Positions 28,688 to 36,979 of a stretch of 64,000 nucleotides of DNA are shown here, in pieces. The notes under the pieces are model-generated. The model saw only the letters and a program-made list of their open reading frames with translations, was not told the DNA's origin and did no database searches. Both the position numbers and the translations under genes were made by a program. The stretch comes from Nocardia sp. BSTN01. Its GTDB lineage: Bacteria; Actinomycetota; Actinomycetes; Mycobacteriales; Mycobacteriaceae. Where the stretch lies: assembly GCF_015354405.1 (NCBI RefSeq), contig NZ_JADKYP010000001.1, forward strand, positions 338,459 to 402,458. The letters are read 5' to 3'. The number at the start of each line of letters is the position of its first letter. Position 1 is the stretch's first letter.

Positions 28688-30536
28688 GTTTCACCTCCGC
28701 GTTTCCGGCGTGGACATCGATGTCGAGAGTGAGAATCGGCCCGTCGGCCGGTCCGGTGGGACCCTGTGGACAGGACACATCGCCCATGCTGGCGTTGCAG
28801 GTGGCGTGCAGGCGCATCGATTCCGGCACCAGCACCCGGAAGTCGCCCATCTGCACATTCACGTGGACCGTGCGATTCTCGGTCAGGGGCAGTTGGCGCA
28901 GGTCGAGGGTGCCCGAGCCCATGGTGATCTTGTATTCCGAAGCCAGATCGGCGGCGGTGGCCGGGGTCCAGACATGGTCGCCCATGGCCCCGCGATCGAA
29001 TTCGACCGGGCCGACCATCGAGGCGAGGATGACGAATCCGGCCAGCGGCGCGAGCACCACCATCAAGCCGTAACCGCGGCGCAGGAAGGCTCCGACGATC
29101 AGGCCGAGGCCGACCACCGCCAGGGCGACCGCGCCGATTCGCGCGGGTGTCATCCAGTCCGCCCCGGCCGCGGCCACCGCGCCCGCGGCCGCTGCCGCCA
29201 GGACGGCCAGGCCGATCACCACCGGGGTGAGCCGGGACCGCGGCCGCTGTGCGGGGACGACGGCGACGGGGCGTTCCTGCGTGGGAGTGGGCAGATCCCA
29301 GGCCATCGGCGCGACGCCGAGCGGATCCCAGCCTGCCGGAGTGGGGCCGATGTGCGCCGGGTCCGGGATCGGGCGGGTGCCGCTCGGGCGCGGGCCGGGG
29401 GGAGGTGTCGGGATGGGACGGGCGCTCCCGCCGGGGCCCGACGAATCGTCCGGATCGGACTCGTCCTCGGCCGTGCGCTCGTCGGAGGCTGCCGCCGCTG
29501 CGGATTCGACGGTGAGCGGCCGGGTCATCGCGACCGTGGGGCGATCGTCGGCCGGCATCTCGTCGGCGGTTGCCCCGTCGGCGAGCGAGTCCGCCTCGGC
29601 GGCAGCGTGTTCCGGGGTGCCGGAATCGGTCGCGGCGTCCGGGCCGGCCGGCCGTCCGGATGCACCTTCCGTCGGAACACCTTCTGCGGCAATGTTTTCG
29701 GTCGCCGCACTTTCGGTCGCTCCGTGTGCCGAAATCGTGCTGTCCGGCGATGCGGCGCCGGCGTCGCTGGGATCGCTGTCCGGCGTCACCGCGGCTGGAT
29801 CGATCCGCAGCGGGGCAGTGGCGGCCGCTGCGCCGATCGGTTCGGTTGCCGTCGAAGCGTTGTCCGCCGTCGAAGCATTGTCGTTCGAAGCCTGTGTCGG
29901 CGCGGTCGGAACCTGGCCGCCCGCAAAGATGTTCGGATCCGGTTCGTAGTGGTCGGGGAGTCTGGTGAAAGGTCCGTACTGACTTCCGCTCCACGGTGAC
30001 CCACCCGGGAAACTCGCACCCGGATATCCCGTCGCCGCGATACCGCCCTCGGCGGGCAGCGGATACGAGCCGTCGAACGGTGGTTCCGGCTGCCGCATGT
30101 AGAGCAACCACCAACCGGCCACCATCAGGGCGAAACTGATCACTCCCGAGCCGCCGAGTCCGACTCCCACCGGGCCCATGGTGGTGACCGCGATCGCCAG
30201 GGCGACGATCAGGACGATGGTCTTGGTGGACGATTGCGAACTGCGTCCGCGGCTGATCAGGCCCTCCGCGGGTGATACGGCATCACCTGCCGGGGGTAGC
30301 AGCAACCATGCCGCCAGATACAACACGATGCCCGCACCACCGAAGATCGTCGACACCACGAACGCGACCCGGATCAGTACCGGGTCCACGCCGTAACGAC
30401 GGCCGAATCCGGACGCCACGCCGGCGACCGGGCTCTGTCCCGGCAGCCGTGTCGGACGCGTCCGCCACAGGTGCTGGAGCTGTTCGCTGAATCCCGTCCG
30501 GCTCGTGCCGCCGGTCCCGCCGCTCGCTGTGGTCAT
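28680..30536 (-). CDS. PspC-domain/toast-rack membrane protein (EsrI-like)
   Basis: 618 aa. PspC domain at about 25–85 (GVASGFGRRYGVDPVLIRVAF, then a membrane helix). Next come further membrane helices, a long Ala/Thr/Glu/Asp-rich low-complexity stretch (about 200–400) and another helix cluster. The beta-rich C-terminal domain (GSGTLDLRQLPL, MGDFRVLVPES, CNASMGDVSCP) is of the LiaF/toast-rack type. This domain order matches EsrI of the corynebacterial EsrISR cell-envelope stress system, where it restrains a PspC-containing histidine kinase. Such a kinase and its regulator lie nearby on the other strand, which supports the call by analogy. Confidence 0.82.
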   Translation of the reverse strand: MTTASGGTGGTSRTGFSEQLQHLWRTRPTRLPGQSPVAGVASGFGRRYGVDPVLIRVAFVVSTIFGGAGIVLYLAAWLLLPPAGDAVSPAEGLISRGRSSQSSTKTIVLIVALAIAVTTMGPVGVGLGGSGVISFALMVAGWWLLYMRQPEPPFDGSYPLPAEGGIAATGYPGASFPGGSPWSGSQYGPFTRLPDHYEPDPNIFAGGQVPTAPTQASNDNASTADNASTATEPIGAAAATAPLRIDPAAVTPDSDPSDAGAASPDSTISAHGATESAATENIAAEGVPTEGASGRPAGPDAATDSGTPEHAAAEADSLADGATADEMPADDRPTVAMTRPLTVESAAAAASDERTAEDESDPDDSSGPGGSARPIPTPPPGPRPSGTRPIPDPAHIGPTPAGWDPLGVAPMAWDLPTPTQERPVAVVPAQRPRSRLTPVVIGLAVLAAAAAGAVAAAGADWMTPARIGAVALAVVGLGLIVGAFLRRGYGLMVVLAPLAGFVILASMVGPVEFDRGAMGDHVWTPATAADLASEYKITMGSGTLDLRQLPLTENRTVHVNVQMGDFRVLVPESMRLHATCNASMGDVSCPQGPTGPADGPILTLDIDVHAGNAEVKRG

Positions 30537-30600
30537 AGCTCAATGGTGGCCGTGAGCAGTATCGAATGGCATCGGGGTTCACCCTGAAAACGAACCTGAA

Positions 30601-31232
30601 CTACATCTGGATGGGATCGCCCAGGATCATGCCGGTCCCGCTGTCACCGGGAGTGTCGGCATTGATCGAGGTGTAGGGCTGGACGGTGAGCGGCCCGACG
30701 CAGTTGTCGACCTCGATGCGGAAATCGCGGCTGTACAGGGTGCCGGTGGTATCGGCCTTCAGATCCTTGTCGGCGACCTTCACATCGGTCACCTTCCCGG
30801 GTTTCAGGGTGGTGTTGACGGTGGCCGAACCCGAGACGGTCCCGTCGACCACATCCCAGTACAGGCCGGGGCTGACCTGACTCGGAGCGACGTACAGATT
30901 GCCCGAGAGTTCGGAGAATCCGGACAGTCCGGCCTGGATCGCCAGCGAGGCGTCCATTTCGGCGGCGCACGCCACCAGATATCCGGCGTGGAGTTTGCCG
31001 GTCGCCGGTGCCGCGACCCGCCCGTAGAAGGTGCCGTCGACCAGTACCTCACGGTTGGTGGGCATTCCGTTCAGCGGCGGGATCGGATCGGCCCGCTGAT
31101 CGGAATTGCCCACCGTATAGGTGATTCCGGCACCGAGTACGTGCGCTCGTGCGCGGCGGACGCGCCCGTCGCCGGCGCGGCGGCGACGGTGCAGCCCCCG
31201 ATCGTCACCGCGACCATTACCCACTTGCGCAC
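30601..31232 (-). pseudogene. MspA-family porin gene interrupted by a frameshift
   Basis: A GTG at 31232 with GGGGAG five bases upstream opens a normal signal peptide (RKWVMVAVTIGGC, then PATGASA-AHERTY). Around 31134–31137 the homology jumps to another frame, which continues GITYTVGNSDQ, PLNGMPTNREV and the rest of an MspA porin to 30601. One extra base there would restore a continuous protein of about 210 aa like its neighbour. The mature part resembles MspA and the NfpA/NfpB channel proteins of Nocardia farcinica. Either a real inactivating change or a sequencing error. Confidence 0.8.
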
Positions 31233-31426
31233 ATGTACTCCCCGGATCGGCAGCCTCGACGCGAGCATGCGCGATCCGCGCGCGGACCGCGGTCCGCCGC
31301 GATATTTCACCAAGATCGTCGCGACTCGACCTCCAGTGTCACTGGCAAGGTGCTGGGAGTCTGCTGTGTCCCGCGCGCGGCGGGGACCGGCCGCGGTAGC
31401 GGCGGCACGGTCCGCGGATACGCCAC

Positions 31427-32056
31427 TCAGAGCACGGTCGGATCCGCGAAAACGGCGCCGTTCCCGTCGACCTCTGCCGCGGAGACCTCGATCCTGCTGT
31501 AGGCGCGGATGGTCAGCGGACCGCCGCATCCCTGCACCATGAGATGGAAGTCCCGGCTGACGAGATAGTCGGTCTCCCCGGGGCCGAGGTGTTTCTGACC
31601 CACCTCGACATCGGTGATCTTCCCGGGCGTGACCGACACGTTCACCCCGATGCCGGCGGAGACGCTCGGGCCGATCGTCACACTCGCACTCGGATCCACC
31701 AGATCCGGGCTGATCGTGGCTCCGGCGCTCAGCGAGGCCGAGGCGTCGGCGCTGAAACCGAGGTCGATATCGACCGCGCACGCGACGAAATAACCCGCCT
31801 TCAAAGTGCCGGTGCCGCTCGGAATCCGCGCGTAGGAGGTGTTGTCCAGGAACACTTCTCGATTGGTGGGCATACCGTTCAACGCGGTCACCGGATGGGC
31901 CGCGTAATCGAGGTGGCCCACGGTGAAGCTGTACCCGTTCGGTGCCAGATAGGTGTTCTCGTGACCGCCCGGCCCCGCGGCCGAAGCGGCGGTGGCCGGC
32001 AGCAGCGCCAGCGCGAGAGCCGTGGTGGCGGCGGCATAGACAGATGTGATGGACAT
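31427..32056 (-). CDS. MspA-family porin
   Basis: 209 aa. Signal peptide (SITSVYAAATTALALALL, cleavage after ASA), then a beta-rich mature protein: FTVGHLDYAAHPVTALNGMPTNREV near the N terminus and RDFHLMVQGCGGPLTIRAYSRI near the C terminus, as in MspA-family octameric outer-membrane (mycomembrane) pores. ATG follows GGGGAGGAAT. Adjacent MspA genes can form mixed channels, as NfpA/NfpB do in N. farcinica, so this gene and its frameshifted neighbour may once have worked as a pair. Confidence 0.9.
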   Translation of the reverse strand: MSITSVYAAATTALALALLPATAASAAGPGGHENTYLAPNGYSFTVGHLDYAAHPVTALNGMPTNREVFLDNTSYARIPSGTGTLKAGYFVACAVDIDLGFSADASASLSAGATISPDLVDPSASVTIGPSVSAGIGVNVSVTPGKITDVEVGQKHLGPGETDYLVSRDFHLMVQGCGGPLTIRAYSRIEVSAAEVDGNGAVFADPTVL

Positions 32057-32350
32057 GCGGATTCCTCCCCGTACACGCCGGGCGAACCGGCGAGATCAGC
32101 TGTCCGCGGCGAAACGACTACCGGGACCTGAGCCGCCCGCCGTCAGCGAGCGCCGCAATCGACGGTAGGAATCCGGCCGGTGAGCACACCCGCGAAAATA
32201 TCGGGCAGCACGCGATATGCGCTGGTGATCGACGCCGGCCCGAAACTCCGGTCCGGGCACGGGACTGTTCCGGACCGGACAACCCCGAGATCGGGAATCC
32301 GGGTATTTCCCGATGGTCGATTGTCGGGGGGACGTGCCAGGATCGAAGGC

Positions 32351-33850
32351 ATGTACCCGTCCATGCCCGCATTCGACGCGCGTTCGGGGTTCGACGGTCG
32401 CGTGGGGTTCGAACCTCGCGCCGGTGTGGACGGTCTCGGGCCGGACGGCCGGGGCGCCGAACCGGTCCTCGAGCAGCCGCGGTTGCTGCGGCGATCCGGT
32501 GGGCGGGTCGTCGGCGGCGTCGCCGGGGGTATCGCCGACCATCTCGGTGTCGACGTCTTCAAGGTGCGGATGGCGTTCGTCCTGCTGTCGGCCTTGATGG
32601 GGGCGGGGATCGTGGCCTATGGGCTGCTGTGGATCTTCACCTCCTCCGGTGCGGACGGGCCGCCGCCCACCGCGTCCGAGCGGCGGCAGGCCGTCGGGCT
32701 GGTGCTGCTCGGGCTGGCGCTGTCGGTCTCGATGGCGTGGTTGTTCAACGGGACCGCGGCGCGGGTGGTGGCGCCGATCATCGTGGTCGCCGTCGGTGCG
32801 GCGCTGGTGTGGCGCGAATTCGATGCCGAGGGGCCACGTTCCATCCTGGGTCTGCCCGCCCGGCCGACCGTGCTCACCTGGACGCGCATCCTGGCCGGGG
32901 CGACGCTGATCGTGGTCGGGCTGGGGGTGGTGGTGCTGGCCCGCATCAACCTGAGTTCGCTGGGTTCGGCACTGATCGCGGTCGCGGTCACCCTGATCGG
33001 CGTCGGGCTGCTGACGGTGCCGCTGTGGCTGCGCATGATGCGCGCCCTCAATGCCGAACGCGCGGCCCGCATCCGCAACGAGGAACGCGAGGAGATCGCC
33101 TCACATCTGCACGATTCGGTACTGCAGACCCTGGCGCTGATCCAGCGGCAGGCCGACGACCCGCAGGAGGTCGCCCGGCTGGCCCGCAGCCAGGAGCGGG
33201 AACTGCGGAAGTGGTTGTTCGAGGATTCCATGCCCGCGCAGTCGAGCCTGGCCGCCGCCCTGCGCACGATCGCCGGTGAGGTGGAGGACCAGCACGGGGT
33301 CCAGGTCACTCCGGTGACCGTCGGCGACGTCTCGATGGATGTCGGCGACACCGGATTCGGCCTGCCGAAGGAACATTTCACCGCCCTTCTCGGCGCCACC
33401 CGCGAGGCGCTGGTCAACGCCGCCAAACATGCCGGTGTGCCGACCATCGACGTCTTCGCCGAGGTGGAACCGCATCAGGTCAGTATCTTCGTGCGCGATC
33501 GCGGCACCGGTTTCGATCCGGCCGCGGTTCCGGCGGACCGGCAGGGCCTGGCGAAATCCATTCACGCCCGGATCGAACGCCGCGGCGGCACCGTGGAGGT
33601 GCAGACCGCACCCGGCCGCGGCACCGAGGTGCGAATCATGATGCCCCGCAAGGATTCCGAAGGCCAGGGCGAATCCGGTGGGTTCGACGGCGCCGAGACC
33701 GAGATGCCGGCATCCGGTGGCGCGGACCGGGACGGCGATGCGCAGGGCCGGGCACAGCAGGCCGAGACGCAACAGGCCGAGACACAGCAGGCCGAGACCG
33801 GGGGATCGCGAGGGGAGACCGCGGAGTCCGGCCCCCGCCGGTCGCACTAG
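32351..33850 (+). CDS. PspC-domain sensor histidine kinase (EsrS-like)
   Basis: 499 aa from ATG 32351. N-terminal PspC domain (about 45–100, GRVVGGVAGGIADHLGVDVFKVR), several membrane helices to about 225, then a HisKA_3 dimerisation helix with phospho-acceptor His254 (EREEIASHLHDSVLQTL) and a HATPase domain (N box EALVNAAKHAG, RDRGTGFDP, GGTVEVQTAPGRGTEV). The last 50 residues are acidic and carry three 15-bp repeats coding QAETQ. With the downstream LuxR-type regulator it forms a two-component pair; the PspC module suggests sensing of envelope stress together with the divergent EsrI-like protein. Confidence 0.9.
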   Translation: MYPSMPAFDARSGFDGRVGFEPRAGVDGLGPDGRGAEPVLEQPRLLRRSGGRVVGGVAGGIADHLGVDVFKVRMAFVLLSALMGAGIVAYGLLWIFTSSGADGPPPTASERRQAVGLVLLGLALSVSMAWLFNGTAARVVAPIIVVAVGAALVWREFDAEGPRSILGLPARPTVLTWTRILAGATLIVVGLGVVVLARINLSSLGSALIAVAVTLIGVGLLTVPLWLRMMRALNAERAARIRNEEREEIASHLHDSVLQTLALIQRQADDPQEVARLARSQERELRKWLFEDSMPAQSSLAAALRTIAGEVEDQHGVQVTPVTVGDVSMDVGDTGFGLPKEHFTALLGATREALVNAAKHAGVPTIDVFAEVEPHQVSIFVRDRGTGFDPAAVPADRQGLAKSIHARIERRGGTVEVQTAPGRGTEVRIMMPRKDSEGQGESGGFDGAETEMPASGGADRDGDAQGRAQQAETQQAETQQAETGGSRGETAESGPRRSH

Positions 33851-33998
33851 CGAACGCACCCGCGGAGTGGACAGAATTCGGACGGACGGTGAGGCCGCCG
33901 TCCTCGATGCCGGTGCCGAGCACCTCGACCACCGATGTGGTACCGATGAGTTGGCGCCGCCGCGCCCGGCAGCGGGCCGGCTCGAGGTGAGGAGAACA

Positions 33999-34667
33999 GT
34001 GACGATCCGGGTTTTTCTGGTCGACGACCACGCCGTGTTCCGGTCGGGGGTGCGGGCGGAGTTGAGCCGCGAAGCCGATATGGATGTCGTCGGAGAGGCG
34101 GGTACCGTCGCCGAGGCCGTGGCCGGGATCGACGCCGCGCGACCCGATGTGGTGCTGCTGGATGTGCACATGCCCGACGGCGGGGGCGTGGCGGTACTGC
34201 AGGGCATCGACGATCGCCCCAACGGTTCGGCGTCGGGTAACGGCCCGGTATGCCTGGCGCTGAGCGTCTCCGACGCCGCCGAGGATGTGATCGCGGTGAT
34301 CCGTGCGGGCGCGCGCGGTTACGTCACCAAGACCATCTCCGGTTCCGAACTGGCCGAGGGCATTCGGCGCGTCGCGGGCGGCGACGCGGTGTTCAGTCCG
34401 CGGCTGGCCGGTTTCGTGCTGGATTCGTTCACCGGGCGCTCACCGGCTCCCGAACCTCCGCTGGATCCGGAACTGGATTCGCTGACCCCGCGCGAACTGG
34501 AGGTGCTGCGCCTGCTGGCCCGCGGCTACACCTATCGCGAAATCGCCGAAACCCTGTTCATCTCGGTGAAGACCGTGGAAACCCACGCCTCCAACGTATT
34601 GCGAAAAACCCAGCAGTCCAACCGCAATGCGCTGACTCGCTGGGCGCACCGCCGGCGCATCGACTGA
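33999..34667 (+). CDS. LuxR/NarL-type response regulator (EsrR-like)
   Basis: 222 aa from GTG 33999 with AGGTGAGGAG upstream. Receiver domain with acidic pocket Asp9/Asp10 and phospho-acceptor Asp55 (VVLLDVHMPD), switch Thr/Ser in LALSVSDAA, Lys in YVTKTISG. C-terminal LuxR helix-turn-helix: LTPRELEVLRLLARGYTYREIAETLF and VKTVETHASNVLRK. Partner of the preceding kinase, 148 bp downstream of it. Confidence 0.93.
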   Translation: MTIRVFLVDDHAVFRSGVRAELSREADMDVVGEAGTVAEAVAGIDAARPDVVLLDVHMPDGGGVAVLQGIDDRPNGSASGNGPVCLALSVSDAAEDVIAVIRAGARGYVTKTISGSELAEGIRRVAGGDAVFSPRLAGFVLDSFTGRSPAPEPPLDPELDSLTPRELEVLRLLARGYTYREIAETLFISVKTVETHASNVLRKTQQSNRNALTRWAHRRRID

Positions 34668-34674
34668 GTCGCGC

Positions 34675-35820
34675 CTACATCGCGGCGACGAGGACCACGA
34701 TCAGGATGAGCAGTCCGATCAGCAGGCCCACCGCGATCGCGAGCGGCGCCGCATTGGGCCCGAACTTCGTGAAGTCGATGTCGACGAGCTTCGATTTCCC
34801 CAATTTCGGTTGCTGCGCAACGGCACCGGTCGCGGCGACCCGCGGCGGGCGGGGCAGCGGCGCGGAATGCGGACTGCGCAGTCCGGCCGCCGAATTGCGG
34901 GCGGCCCAGGCCGGAATCGTGCCGTCGTCGGTGCGGATCGGAGCGCCGAGAATATAGGGCCCGGTACCGGGACCGAATGCGGCGGTGAGGATTTCCTCGC
35001 GCGCCTCGGCCATGGTGGGGCGACGCTGCGGCGCCGGTTCCATCATGTGCAGCAGCACCTGGGTGAGCGGCCCGCTGCGAGTGGGCGGAATGATCTGCGC
35101 CATCGCCGCGCGTGTGACGATGACGTCGTTGTCGTCGTCGAATCCGTACGGCGGATGGCCCTCGATCGCGGTGTACAGCGTTGCGCCGAGGGAGAATACG
35201 TCGCTGGCCGGGCCCGGCTGAGCACCGCGCGCCACTTCCGGCGGCAGATAGGACGGGGTGCCGGTGATCACGTCCTCCGGTTCGTCGAAAGCCTCACCGG
35301 CACTGGAGATACCGAAGTCGCTGAGTTTGGCCTTGCCCACGTCGGAGCCTCGATCGGCGACGAGGATGTTGCCCGGTTTGATATCGCGATGCACGATCCC
35401 GGCGGCGTGGGCGGTGGCCAGCGCATCGGCCACCTGCGCACCGATCTGCGCGACCTCGATGGGGGAGAGGGTGTCGGCCAGCGCGAGCGCCTTGGCGACG
35501 CTGCGCGAGGGCAGATACTCCATCACCAGCCACGGTTCGCCCGCCTCGAGCACCACGTCGTAGACGGCGATGGCGTGCTCGTGCGAGAGCTTGGCCGCGA
35601 CGCGGCCCTCGTGCACGATCCGATTGCGCACCTCGGTCGCCTCGGCCTCGCTGAGTCCCGCGGTGGTGAGCACCTGTTTGATGGCGACTTCGCGATTGAG
35701 CAGCCGGTCGGTGGCGAGCCATACCGCACCCATACCGCCGCCTCCGAGTTTGGACTGCAGGCGGTAACGGCCGGCGACGAGATAGTCGGGGCCGACGATG
35801 GGGCGGGCGCGTTCGGTCAC
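34675..35820 (-). CDS. Serine/threonine protein kinase with C-terminal membrane anchor
   Basis: 381 aa. Complete Hanks-type kinase domain: GGGGMG loop at 26–31, Lys48, HRDIKPGN with Asp146, DFG at 168–170, and a GTPSYLPPE activation segment end. A Pro-rich juxtamembrane stretch (310–350) leads to one membrane helix at about 357–378, and the protein ends there. There is no PASTA or other extracellular sensor domain, so signals must reach it from the cytoplasm or through partners. It converges on the response-regulator gene, seven bases from its stop. Confidence 0.93.
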   Translation of the reverse strand: MTERARPIVGPDYLVAGRYRLQSKLGGGGMGAVWLATDRLLNREVAIKQVLTTAGLSEAEATEVRNRIVHEGRVAAKLSHEHAIAVYDVVLEAGEPWLVMEYLPSRSVAKALALADTLSPIEVAQIGAQVADALATAHAAGIVHRDIKPGNILVADRGSDVGKAKLSDFGISSAGEAFDEPEDVITGTPSYLPPEVARGAQPGPASDVFSLGATLYTAIEGHPPYGFDDDNDVIVTRAAMAQIIPPTRSGPLTQVLLHMMEPAPQRRPTMAEAREEILTAAFGPGTGPYILGAPIRTDDGTIPAWAARNSAAGLRSPHSAPLPRPPRVAATGAVAQQPKLGKSKLVDIDFTKFGPNAAPLAIAVGLLIGLLILIVVLVAAM

Positions 35821-36225
35821 GGCGCGAGGATAGCCGAAAACCAGGGCGACCGGCCTGCTTCGGACCGGGGTTGGCGGCGGTCACAGCCCGGCGGGCAGGC
35901 CGTCGACTGCCGCTGACGGGTGGCGTGGACAACAGCCGCGACCGGTGACGGAACAGTCGCACTGAGGCTGATGTGACACGTGGGCCGGTGCGGCTTGACG
36001 CAGACCGGTCGGAAGGTTCTACTGTCACCGGATCGAACGTATATTCGATTAAGAGCGATAGCTGAATCGGTGCTGCACCTCTCGGCGATGCTTCCGGTCG
36101 CTGTCGCGGGAGGCGGGCTCCGGCGCGGCGGGCGAGGCGGAGGAGGAGCGGAATGTAGCCGACGCGGCGGTGCGGTGCATCGAGTGCGGTGGAGTCCGTT
36201 CGGTGAGAGATAGGTGGTCGGCGAG
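35821..36225. other. Intergenic region upstream of imuA' with SOS box
   Basis: 405 bp, divergent between the Ser/Thr kinase and imuA'. It contains the SOS box at 36033–36048 and a leader of about 170 nt before the chosen imuA' start. No gene seen. Confidence 0.6.
36033..36048 (+). promoter_or_regulatory. SOS box (LexA operator) of imuA'-imuB
   Basis: TCGAAC-GTAT-ATTCGA matches the actinobacterial LexA consensus TCGAAC-N4-GTTCGA at 11 of 12 arm positions. It places imuA'-imuB in the DNA-damage regulon. Confidence 0.88.
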
Positions 36226-36957
36226 ATGGGTTCGGCTGGTGATGCGCGAGCCGTGCAGCTGGCGGAGCTGCGGCGGCGGATGGCCGCGGTTCCGGCCCGT
36301 GGGGTCGAGGTCGTGGAACGCCCGCCGACCGCCGCTGAACTGCGTAAAGAGCTGCTTCCCGTACCGCCCGCCCTGGCCGGGCTCCTGCCCGAGGGCGGGG
36401 TGCCGAAGGGATCGGTGGTGGCCTACTCGGGCGCGGGATCGCTGCTGACCGGCCTGCTGGCCGCGGTGACCGGTGGTGGTGGTTACGCCGCGGCGATCGG
36501 TTTGCCGCGGCTCGGGTTGCTCGCCGCCGCGGAGATGGGCGCCGATCTGGGCAGGCTGGCCGTGGTGACCGAGCCCGGTCCGGATCCGGTGGAGGTCGCC
36601 GCGGTGTTGCTGGATGGTTTGGATCTGGTGGTGGTCGGCCTGGCCGGTATGTCGGTGCCGCCCAGCCGAACTCGAATTCTCGCCGCCCGCGCCCGCAGTA
36701 AAGGGTCCACGCTCGTCGTGACCGGCGGCGCGTGGAGCGGCCCGATGCTGCGGATCGACACTCGGGTCGCGGGCTATTCGGGCCTGGGGCGTGGCCGCGG
36801 CCGGCTGCGGTCGGTGCGCCTGGACGTCTGCGTGCGCGGCCGGTCCGCACCGGAACGCACCGGCACCCTCGATCTGTGTCCGCGCGACGGCCGGGTCGAA
36901 TGGATTGTCCCGGAATCGGATTCGCCGCCGACGACACTGTCGGCAGTGGGCGCGTGA
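36226..36957 (+). CDS. imuA': Mutasome protein ImuA'
   Basis: 243 aa from ATG 36226 (AGGTGG eight bases upstream; GTG 36214 would add four residues). RecA-like fold with a degenerate Walker A (VVAYSGAGSLLTGLL) and LPRLGLLAAAEMGADLGRLAVV, as in actinobacterial ImuA'. It has no catalytic polymerase function; in M. tuberculosis it acts with ImuB to bring DnaE2 to lesions for error-prone bypass. Immediately upstream of imuB. Confidence 0.9.
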   Translation: MGSAGDARAVQLAELRRRMAAVPARGVEVVERPPTAAELRKELLPVPPALAGLLPEGGVPKGSVVAYSGAGSLLTGLLAAVTGGGGYAAAIGLPRLGLLAAAEMGADLGRLAVVTEPGPDPVEVAAVLLDGLDLVVVGLAGMSVPPSRTRILAARARSKGSTLVVTGGAWSGPMLRIDTRVAGYSGLGRGRGRLRSVRLDVCVRGRSAPERTGTLDLCPRDGRVEWIVPESDSPPTTLSAVGA

Positions 36958-36979
36958 TGACACGCGGCAGGGAAGCGCG

